From positions 3,068,990-3,132,989 of the forward strand of contig NC_060964.1 of the NCBI RefSeq assembly GCF_910589235.1: 64,000 nucleotides of DNA. Direction: 5' to 3'. The DNA comes from Vespa crabro (taxonomy: Eukaryota; Arthropoda; Insecta; Hymenoptera; Vespidae). The stretch's first letter is position 1. Every line of letters begins with the position of its first letter. Shown one piece after another: positions 13,071 through 22,972 of the stretch. Both the position numbers and the translations under genes were made by a program. The notes below the pieces were generated by a model. It saw only the letters and a program-made list of their open reading frames with translations, had not been told where the DNA came from and did not search any database.

Positions 13071-13272
13071 GCTATTTTACACGCCTTAACTTCTGATCCT
13101 CCTGTACAGTTCTCTTTAACGAGCTGACTCAGAACCTCGGCGCGCTTCTTCCTTTTGTCCCTCCACACTCTATGCCGCAATCATTTTCAACGACTGCAAC
13201 GACTGACGAGAACGAAGATGACAATGTCGTTGCCACTGCCTCCGAGCTTCCTAACTTCAACTAACTTACAAC

Positions 13273-13279
13273 GAGAGAG

Positions 13280-13325
<46 letters not shown>
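13273..13325. repeat. (GA)n tract
   Basis: About 26 GA units with one GC interruption near the start. Confidence 0.95.
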
Positions 13326-13326
<1 letters not shown>

Positions 13327-13549
13327 CGTTAATTGATTTCAATTCTGATTAATTGCCGGAGTAAAAAGATGATATTTGTCTTAATCTTTTGAAATGAAAC
13401 ATCGTTTCCTTTCTCTTTTTTCTTCCTTTCTTTCTTTCTTTTTTTTTATTTCTTACATTTGTTAAATCTAAGATTTAAAAAAGATATATATATATATATA
13501 TATATATTTATTTAATTCATAATGCAAGTCTTTTTTTACATATTGTATA

Positions 13550-13578
13550 TAAATAAATAAATAAATAAATAAATAAAA
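13550..13578. repeat. (AAAT)n microsatellite
   Basis: Seven AAAT units downstream of the PDH E1 alpha stop codon; a TA dinucleotide run is nearby at 13494-13507. Confidence 0.9.
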
Positions 13579-13674
13579 TACGGTATATATATTACGGTGT
13601 ATATATATTAAAAGTAAACGCGTAAAAAGAGACGAGATATGATCCAAATAATTCATTTAGGGAAAAATTTTTTT

Positions 13675-14867
13675 TCAATGGGTTTCCCAGGGTGCTTTAC
13701 CCCTTAATTTTTCCAATGTTTTAGAATACACTTCCTTTCCAATTTCAGTCAATTCTGGCCATGGATCGGCTTTTGCTAATTCCGCCTCGGCGTCAACTTC
13801 CTTATGCATTTCTTTTCGTATTTCCTAATATGATAAGAATTTAAAATCAAATTATAAATGTCAATATTATTATATATCATTAATGTATATATACAATAAA
13901 GAGCAAAAGTTTCGGAATAGTCAATTACCTCAGAAAATATTGATATATTATTAGATTTCAATTACAATAATATGTAATAAAAAATATGAATTTCCATTTA
14001 AGATTTTTATATGGATCTTAATCGTGATTTTCAAAGTCATTGCGAGATCAAATATTTATAATCAGTTAATTAATTCTTTTTTTAATACCTTACTCTTCTC
14101 GTGCGAGATATATTTTGATATATTTTTCCAATATATTAATATTTTCTGAGATAATTGCACGTTTCCAAACTTTTACTTCTCACTATATATATGTATATAT
14201 ACACAATGATTATTTATTATTTATTTATTTATTTATATATTTATGTATATATATATATACATCAACTTCATTTTGAGTTTTTAGTCCATTATCAACGACA
14301 AGTTTTGTGAAAAGCAAGATAGGATCTTGTTCACTTTGTACGGTTTTAATTTCATCTCTGGTACGATATCCAACACCAGGATCACTCATGCTATGTCCAT
14401 AATAACGATAAGTTGTTACTTCTAAAATGATTGGACCATTATGAATTGCATAATCTCTGGCAAATATTATAGCTTCTCGAACGTTAATCACTTTCATTCC
14501 GTCGACCTAGAAAATTATTTACTATTAACAGTGATTTCAACTTTTCATGATTTCAAAGTAATAATTTGTAAAAGATTAATGGGATTAAAATTACCTTTAT
14601 ACCAGGTATTAAATCACCTCGAGTGTAAAACTTTGTGTTAGCTGAATGACGATGAAGCTGTGTACCCATGGCATATTGATTATTCTCACAGATAAATATG
14701 GCCGGGAGATTCCATAATTTGGCCATATTCCATGCCTCGTATATCTGACCTTGAGAGGCTGCACCGTCACCGTATAATGAAATGGATACTCCGTCAATGC
14801 CGTTATATTTATGGGCAAATGCGAGACCTGTGCCTATCGGTATCTTTTACATATAAAATATTTTTGT

Positions 14868-14903
<36 letters not shown>

Positions 14904-16436
14904 TTAACTTGTAATTAGTGGCTGTATAGTCTAATAACTAATCGAAAGAAGAAATAAGCGAAATGAAAGAGTAAGAAAGATCGTATCGACTTAAATTTTT
15001 TCTTCTAATATAAAACGTGATTTATGTGAACATTTTGGAGAATAAAGAGAAAAAAGATTTATTTTTATTAACAACGAAATTTATCCAAGATTACACAAAT
15101 ATAGATATTATGACGGAATATAATGTTTCTTAAATAAAATAATTGCAAAAAAATTACAAAATAAAATATTTCAAATTGAGGCAAACGAAAATTACATTAA
15201 AAAAACAAAAATATTACTCAATAATAAATATGTTATTAAATAATAATGTTCTTTAATCAATAGTAATAAAATAAAATCTTTTCTATTAGCCTATTCACCT
15301 GTCCACCGACGATTCCTTCACCTCCATAAAATTTTGGTGCGTACATATGCATAGATCCACCTTTGCCTTTGGAAATACCAGTTTTTCGTCCCATTAATTC
15401 TGCCATAATTGTACGAGCAGATCCACCGAAAAGCAGAGCGAAAGCATGACAGCGATAGGCTGTTATTAGACTATCATTGTCCTTTAATGCCATTTTGCAC
15501 CCTATTGCAACAGCTTCCTATCAATATTCAACGATGATTATTACATGTATTACTATATTGAACCATATAACGTCATATCACGTTCATCTACTTACTTAGT
15601 AATATTAAATCCCTATAATACCATGTAATGACACGAACTTTATTATTTAATATTCGAAGTTTTTCATGTTTTTTTAAGTATAAGTTATATTTAGTATAGT
15701 ATAACTAAGTAAATTTATTGAACAATATAAATAATAATGTATAGTATGTAAAAGAACATTTGTTTAAAAAACCAATAGGATCTTGGAGATATTTGGATAT
15801 ATTTTATAAAATGAGATACCCAGAAAGAGAGTATAGTATCATAATATATAGTACTGTTATATTTAATAATATGTAATAATCCCTTTTGTTCTCTCTTCGA
15901 AAAATGGTTCACAGAATGAAACAAGGGAACAAAAAATTTTAATAAAAAAAATGGTTCAATTGTTTTGAGCTCACTTGGCCAGCGTATAAATGACAGAATC
16001 CATTGATCAGTCGCAACCTGTACAACTCAGCTATTTTATTTTCCATTCTTCGTATATAGTGCATCGTTTTCAAAATATAAGTGGCATCCTCATCATTGAA
16101 TGTTGCCTTTTGCGGTGGTCCTTTTTCTAATTTATAGAGATCATAACTCTATAAATAAGCAAAAGAACTCTGTTAATCGAATAGGACAGCTTTGTCGATG
16201 GTACGTGCAGTAACGTTATCAACCCAAATAACAATGTCGAGATCTCGAGTAACTCCAATGACCCATTGTGTCAACTCTTAAGATTAAATTATGATTGAAT
16301 TTAAGATTCGTCAATGACGTAAGCATACCATTTCTACAGTTGCTTCTTTTGCCATACCACAATTGAGCGATAAGAACCATGACTTGATCATAAGTAAACG
16401 TATATGTTTTAGAGGATCAAATAACCGGAGATACAT
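13675..16436 (-). CDS. PDHA1: Pyruvate dehydrogenase E1 subunit alpha, divergent copy
   Basis: Exons 16436-16329, 16148-15975, 15517-15299, 14843-14595, 14506-14261 and 13824-13675 join into 381 residues (human precursor: 390). The first exon is a plausible mitochondrial targeting peptide ([15 protein letters not shown]...). FCHLYAGQE and [10 protein letters not shown] follow, then the thiamine-diphosphate motif from GDGAASQGQ (residue about 192) to ENN, and the phosphorylation loop [12 protein letters not shown]. With E1 beta it decarboxylates pyruvate in the mitochondrial matrix and acetylates the E2 lipoyl group. The site-1 Ser and preceding His are present (Ser about 289). Site 2 is Gly (about 296) and site 3 is Gln (about 229) where human has Ser. 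HAFALLFGG replaces the usual HGFTFTRG-type block. This suggests a diverged paralogue, perhaps tissue-restricted. A run of 28 T at 14873-14900 lies in an intron. Confidence 0.9.
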
Positions 16437-17206
16437 ATTTCTCTCTTAAACAGATTTCTTATACTTCAAAAATATATCTCCATTAGCAAATAAATATTTG
16501 TTATATGCATAGATCAACAATAATTGATCATCCAATTATGAGTATTTATACCATGAAAAAGTTATTTACTAAAGTTAGGATTTATCCTCGTTGATTCGTA
16601 AAGGATGATAGAGGATCATTTTTTCTCTTTTCGGTTTTTTATATTTAAAAAACAGTACTAATAATAATGAGAAGTAATGTGCAAATAATATTCCATATAT
16701 ATGTGGATATTTTTTTTTCGATATATCGAAGGAAATCGATTTTAAAAAGAAATCAGCCATATACTATACTCGAAATACATATATGATAAAATAATACACG
16801 ATGATACTGTTCCTTTTAAAATATTTATCTTTCTTCTTCAAATGCCTGACAATATGTCTTAATTTCAATTTACGATATACAATAAGTAAAATTTCAATTT
16901 ACAATAAGTAAATAATTGCGAACGGTGTAGCTTAGTTCACACAAATTAAATAAGATGTTCCGCGATAAAATACGTCGCTTAGATCGATCTTTTCACATAA
17001 AAGTGAAGTATTAATGAGAAATTAATTATTCGATATAGCATGTAATCAAAACGTGTAAATGTAGACATCTGTATAATTATCGACATCCCTTGTGACTGTT
17101 ATTGATTCCAAGAGAATCATAAATGACGAGACTATTATTGAACTAACTATGAGTAGTTCAGACAAGCAAAGGGGATCTCCCTATTTTATTGTATTCTCGA
17201 CATCCT
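16437..17206. other. Intergenic DNA and upstream region of OR-P1
   Basis: No coding exon. From about 16710 onward it matches the sequence upstream of OR-P2 and OR-P5 (19655 and 30883 onward), so it is the OR unit's own 5' flank, including the motif near 17104. Confidence 0.7.
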
Positions 17207-18208
17207 ATGAACGTGATGGATTTCTTTGATGGTCGTCACTACCCGATCAATAAAGGCATGCTATCATTATTGGGCCAATGACCTTATCAATCGATTAAAA
17301 CAAAATACATCGGTTTGATAATTTTATTCTTCTTAGCTGGAACACAAATTATAGCTAAGGTGCAGAATTTTCTTTGTATATTATTCGAATAGAAAATCTC
17401 ACGAAATAGATTAAAATCATTGCTTCTTTTACCATACAAAAATGTAGAGCGCTATATTTAATAAGCAATACAATTAAATGAATTTTTTTTTATTCTCTTC
17501 AATTCTTGACCGCAGATATGCGCGACTGTTGCTTCGTTTAACGAAATAGACGTAGTGTTAAATGATATGTCCCCATTGATTACCGATTCAGTTGCAACAA
17601 TACAATTAATAAACACTGCGATGAAAACGGAAAAGGTATTGAACTATTATATGGTATTGCTTATAGAGTAAAATTAATTTCAGTAAAATATATTAGATAT
17701 GTTAGCATTATTGTCGATTTATTTCAATTTAAAAAGGAAAGGCAGACATAACTTATGTTATTATACGATTGAAGTTAATACAAAAGGAAAAATTGTTAAC
17801 CACAGATGAGAGAACTTCTAAATCTTGTGCAAATAGATTATGCTTTATTCACTACAGATGGAGAAATGAAAATCATACTCGAGTATGTCGAAGATGGAAG
17901 AAAATTTATTATTGCGTATAGAGGTAATTAATTCAGTTGACAATGATTATAACAAATTTTTTATACGTAATTATTATACGTAGTAGTTTTTCTTGTGTAA
18001 AATCAATTGTTTTGGGTAATATGATCGAAACAAGTGAATGAACATTTATACATCACGTTGAATATTTTGTAGATCGTCGAAGATATTATTATCTTATTAT
18101 TTTAAATTTTTATGCGGTTACTTTTATCTTTGGTTTTACTATCGCTATTATGGATACAATGATTGTGATCTCCGTGCAACATGCTTGTCGATTGTTTACA
18201 ACATTAGG
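17207..18208 (+). pseudogene. OR-P1, truncated odorant receptor pseudogene
   Basis: Exons 1-3 (17207-17359, 17516-17635, 17806-17923) closely match OR-P2, but codon 25 is TGA (17279-17281) where P2 has TGG in GQWPYQ. Exon 4 (about 17975-18208) carries a further in-frame stop at TSE*. Its C-terminal half reads HHVEYFVDRRRYYYLII, closer to the OR-P7/P8 type than to P2, so the copy is a mosaic. Exons 5-9 are missing: after about 18245 the sequence switches to NSUN7-locus DNA. Dead by nonsense and truncation. Confidence 0.88.
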
Positions 18209-18245
18209 GTAACATTCGATATAAAATCTGTGTAATAATAAGATT

Positions 18246-19644
18246 ATTTTCCTGTTTGTCTTTTTTTTCCGTTCGAACTTTGTGAGATCTCATCCATTGA
18301 ATGAAGTTTTTGAAAAGATCAAAAAATCGAATTCAAAGGTTTTGAATGTTCATCGTATGTGATATCAGATGTCTATCATTTGAAATTAAAAAAATGTATA
18401 CTTGTAAAGAGGAATTATGTGCTATATCAAGTTATGTATATACAATTTATATAATATATAAAAGAACAATAATATTATTAATAATAATAATAATACGTCG
18501 CATCATTTTTATAACATCAACGAATGTAATTTCTTTTTTAAAAAAGTAAGAGAGCGCGTAAAAAGAATAAGTCGTCTTTTAGGATTTCTCATTAAATGTT
18601 TCTTCAATAGTTCATCTATTTATATTATCTTTCAGATAAATATCTTCATTCACATTGAAAGAGATTTATTGTGTCGAATTGAGGAAAAGTCCTTCTCAGG
18701 AAGGAATGCGTGTCTAATTAGTTGAAACGACCGATTGTTGCCACATAACATGGCATAGACGTCCAAATGTTAAATACTACTTATTAACCGTAATAACAAA
18801 CGTAAATATGGAAATCCTACAATTATATATCACTAGAGATTCTACTCTGTTGACTTGAACAGCTTCAAAGTTGGAAATGGATGGATTAGACGAAAAATTC
18901 CTCTTAACCTTGTATCGTTCTGGACGCAAACTTCTGAACTCTGTACACTATTTATTTACTATCATACTACACTTTGAATATATGCTTATAACTACAGAAA
19001 TATGATTTACCAAGTGTAACTGCTGATACAACTATTCGCTGACGAGACATAGTAACTGCTAAATGTATCCTAACTTATAAAAGAATATTCTCGATGTTTT
19101 TCAAGCCAACCACCTGAATAATGCATCAGAAAATAAAAATAAGTTTATCAAAAAATAAGATTAATAAATTTCATTGATGTTTATTCGTTATACCCTTAAA
19201 ATTCGATCATGTGTCTTGATGGTAACAATATCACTTCTTCTGGCAAATATTCTTCTTTATATATCAATAACGAGACGACTCTTTCACAATTTATTAATGC
19301 ATAATTTTGAGATCAAAATCCAATATCTCACAGAATGTATTTCTATCTAACATTTCTGTCTAAGAAAAATCGAGAAGATATAAAGTGCATAGCAGCATCT
19401 ATATTGTATCTTGAAAAATAAAGTCGCTGTTGTAAAATCAATCTTTTTTTTTTAAATCAATGCACAAAATATATCCAAGAATAGGTTTAAGATTTAGAAT
19501 TTAGTACTAGATAAAAAAAAAGAAACAAATTTACAAGTAAGATTTAAATCTTGTTTTTTTTTTATTTAAACAACTTACATCTTAAAACATCGTACAAAAG
19601 TCCGAATCCACGTCGCATCTCAGCTTCGTTGCCATAACAAAGTT
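18246..19644 (-). pseudogene. NSUN7 fragment fused behind OR-P1
   Basis: Two non-adjacent pieces of the NSUN7 locus are joined here. 18246 to about 18600 matches about 47760-48216, and about 18600-19644 matches about 50785-51795, so roughly 2.6 kb between them is absent. Relics of the exons at 51185-51287 and 51367-51536 are recognisable in order, with substitutions. There is no start, no catalytic region and no end, so it cannot encode NSUN7. OR-P1 lies on one side and the OR-P2 unit on the other. Confidence 0.85.
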
Positions 19645-19672
19645 GATTTCCTTCGATATATCGAAGGAAATC
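19645..19672. repeat. 28-bp perfect palindrome at the NSUN7/OR junction
   Basis: The stretch equals its own reverse complement and is centred on CGATATATCG. It falls exactly where NSUN7-derived sequence ends and the OR upstream unit begins. The OR-P1 flank (about 16713-16740) has only the right half and core. Confidence 0.9.
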
Positions 19673-19983
19673 GATTTAAGATAATATTACCCATATAGTA
19701 CTCGAAACACATATATAATAAAATAATAAACGATGTTACTGTTTCCCTCAAAATATTTTTATCTTTCTTCTTTGAATGCTTTAATTATATGTTTTAATTT
19801 CAATTAACAATGTAAATAAGTAAATAATTGCTAAAAGTGTAGCTTAGTTCGCACAAATTAAATAAGACGTTCCCCGTGACTACGCAACAAAATACATCGC
19901 TTAGATCGATCTTTTCACATAAAAGGAAAGTGATTGAGGGATTAATTATTTCTCATAGCATGCAATCAAAGCGTGTAAATGCA

Positions 19984-20126
19984 GACATCTGTATAATTAT
20001 CGACATCCCCTGTGACTGTTATTGATACCAAGAGAATCATAAATGATGAGACTATTATTGAACTGACTATGAGTAGCTCAGACAGGCAAAGGGGATTTCC
20101 CTATTTTAGTGTATTCTAGACATTCT
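19984..20126 (+). promoter_or_regulatory. Conserved upstream block of the plus-strand OR genes
   Basis: The block upstream of OR-P2 contains GACATCTGTATAATTATCGA, then GATACCAAGAGAATCATAAA starting at 20024. The second motif or a close variant lies 97-104 bp before the ATG of all eight plus-strand copies: 17104 (P1), 22875 (P3), 26133 (P4, degraded), 31252 (P5), 34129 (P6), 37442 (P7) and 40782 (P8). Constant distance suggests a core promoter or transcription start element. Not tested. Confidence 0.55.
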
Positions 20127-22241
20127 ATGAACGTGATGGATTTCTTTGATGGTCGTCACTACGCGATCAATAAAGGCATGCTATCATTATTGGGCCAATG
20201 GCCTTATCAATCGATTAAAACAAAATACATCGGTTTGATAATTTTATTCTTCTTAGCTGGAACACAAATTATAGCTAAGGTGCAGAATTTTCTTTGTATA
20301 TTATTCGAATAGAAAATCTCACGAAATAGATTAAAATCATTGCTTCTTTTACCATACAAAAATGTAGAGTGCTATATTTAATAAGCAATACAATTAAATG
20401 AATTTTTTTTTATTCTCTTCAATTCTTGACCGCAGATATGCGCGACTGTTGCTTCGTTTAACGAAATAGACGTAGTGTTAAATGATATGTCCCCATTGAT
20501 TGCCGATTCAATTGCAACAATACAATTAATAAATACTGCGACGAAAACGGAAAAGGTATTGAACTGTTATATGGTATTGCTTATAGAGTAAAATTAATTT
20601 CAGTATAATATATTAGATATGTTAGCGTTATTGTCGATTTATTTCAATTTAAAAATGAAGGAAAGGCAGACATAACTTATGTTATTATACGATTGAAGTT
20701 AATACAAAAGGAAAAATTGTTAACCACAGATGAGAGAACTTCTAAATCGTGTGCAAATAGATTATGCTTTATTCACTACAGATGGTGAAATGAAAATCAT
20801 ACTCGAGTATGCCGAAGATGGAAGAAAATTTACTATTATTTATATAGGTAATTAAAAATTTCAGAAAATTTTCATACAATATATTTTCACTTTATATATT
20901 CTTAATTTTCATACATCTGCATTTTTGCAGGTTTTTTTCTGGTGTCAATGCTTATTTTTATAATTCCACCATTGAGAGCTATTAGTATGAGTAGCATAAA
21001 CGGTACGATAGAACGACCATTTGTTCATCACGTTGAATATTTTGTTGACTCTCAAACATTTTATTATCCTATTATATTACACTCTTGCGTAACTATCTTT
21101 ATCTGTGTTTACGTAATCGTTACCGTCGACACAATGTTTGTGCTATTGGTGCAACATGCTTGTGCATTGTTTAAAGCCTTAGGGTAAAATACTATTGTTT
21201 CATACAAAAGCTATGAAAATGCATATATATATATATATATACATATATACATATATACATATATAAATAGTGTTACAAATATTATATTACAGATATCGAC
21301 TACACTATATAATCGAAAATGGTGACGATATTATGGTGATAGATTTGAATCCTTCAAAATCAAATGATAAATCTTATCGGAATATTTCCGAATGCGTTCG
21401 TAGACATCGAGATGCAATAGAGTTTGTAATATTTTATTTCAATCATTTCAACAAATTTAGTATTATCTAAGAAAAATGAAAATGTTGATTGTTCACATTT
21501 ATTTAAAGTGTTTGATTCTTATATGAAGGTTTGCCAATCTTTTGGAATCCTATTACTCTACGTCCCTTTTTCTTCAAGCAGGATTCAACATGATTGAACT
21601 AAGTATCACAGTCTTTCAGGTATAGTAGAATCAAGTTTTTATGTTTTTAGGCAATCAATATGTAATTCTGACAAAAACTTATGTTTAGGCTACGATAAGT
21701 GTGAACGAAACTAAAGAGCTTTTTCAACAAGTGTCTGTTTGTTACTCGACATTAACTCACATCTTGTTCCAATGTGTAAACGGTCAACGTGTTATCGATC
21801 ACAGCAATCAAATGCACGAGCATCTGTAAGTAGATATATTTTATAATTCGATCATTTTATGTAGCTTTAATTCTTCAATTTTTTTTTATTTCTTTTTTTT
21901 ATTAGTACATAAGTTGCTTCGATATGTAGACACAAAATGTTTAAGGAAAATGAAAATGAAGTTAACATTAATTTTCTTGGATTACAGAATAAATATGAAG
22001 TGGTATCATACATCATTACGCACAAGAAAAGTGATTTATCTCATGCTAATTAGATCACGAGTATATTGTGTGCTAACTGCTGCAAAAATGTTTAACATGT
22101 CTATGGAAACATTCAGTACTGTAAGAATCGTTGTTTCTTAGAAATCTTGTGTTAACATATATACATAATAACATCATCTCTTCTCTTTTCAAGATTGTAC
22201 GGACGTCAATATCATATTTCACCGTTTTACGCTCGGCTTAA
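20127..22241 (+). CDS. OR-P2, odorant receptor, nine exons, intact
   Basis: Exons 20127-20279, 20436-20555, 20730-20847, 20931-21183, 21293-21421, 21529-21619, 21689-21825, 21988-22120 and 22194-22241 give 393 residues without a stop. It starts MNVMDFFDGRHYAINKGM; GQWPYQ follows at about residue 24. Hydrophobic segments occur at the expected spacing, and the C-terminus ends TFST...RTSISYFTVLRSA, the usual insect OR tail. Insect ORs are seven-transmembrane ligand-gated cation channels with the co-receptor Orco in olfactory neuron dendrites, with the N-terminus inside. Nine coding exons fit the 'nine-exon' OR subfamily expanded in social Hymenoptera, but only a phylogeny could confirm that. An upstream in-frame GTG is ignored because MNVMDFF is shared by the paralogues. 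OR-P5 is a near-identical copy. Confidence 0.93.
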
Positions 22242-22972
22242 TAATTTCGTAAATGACACATGGTTTAATTTTTTATGGAATCTTATGATAAATCATAAAA
22301 TTATGTTTTAGAAAAATACTATAGTAAAATATTAATGCGACATTCCTGATTCTTTATTTATAAATTTCCAAATTTATTTCATGTTTTCTTATCTAAATAA
22401 ACACTTTAATTGTAACTAAAATAATATTTAGTAAAAGTAGAATATTATACATTAATAAATAATAATGATTACTAAAAATAATAATCTTTGACCTGTAACA
22501 GACTTAAATTATATACACTTTTATAACTCCAATTTAAATTATTTATTATTAATTTATTGAGTATAAAAGAACCTATCTTCCGATTATCTTCGTACGATAT
22601 GTAGAATGAATACAAATTTCTTTTCTATTACAATTGTTAACTTCCTGATCAATATCACCATCTACTGCAATGAATTGACTTCTATATACTAAATAAATAA
22701 GTAAATAATTGCTAGCCCCTACTTCGCTCAAATCAAATAGAGATATTCCCTTTGTGACTGAACGGCTAAATACGTCATAAAGATCGATAATCTCACGTAA
22801 AACGAAAATGACTAAGCAATTAATTATTCTTTATAGACAAGCATGTAATTATCGATATCTCTTGCGACTCTTATTGATACCAAGAGAATTCTAAATGACA
22901 AGTCTATGAATAATTCCGTGAAGAAAATAGGTTCCGGAATTGCCAGTATATTCTCGACACTCTACGAACGTC

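Larger units (their letters stand above)
11542..13674. other. 2.1-kb intergenic region rich in simple repeats
   Basis: No exon is supported on either strand. It lies upstream of the SKAP-like gene and downstream of PDH E1 alpha. It contains a GA/GACA tract, a small perfect hairpin, a long CT tract, a GA tract, an ATTT-type tetranucleotide tract and an unusually GC-rich interval at about 13080-13260 that may be a promoter or 5' UTR exon. Open frames over the CT/GA tracts (Ser/Leu or Arg/Glu repeats) are simple-repeat artefacts. Confidence 0.6.

Noticed and set aside
12911..13127. Open frames over the CT tract encoding Ser/Leu repeats, and an Arg/Glu frame over the GA tract at 13155-13352
   Set aside because: Pure microsatellite translation; no splice context, no homology.
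20109..20126. GTG-initiated N-terminal extension of the plus-strand ORs
   Set aside because: The first ATG (MNVMDFF or MDFF) is shared by paralogues, while upstream codons differ and belong to the non-coding upstream block.
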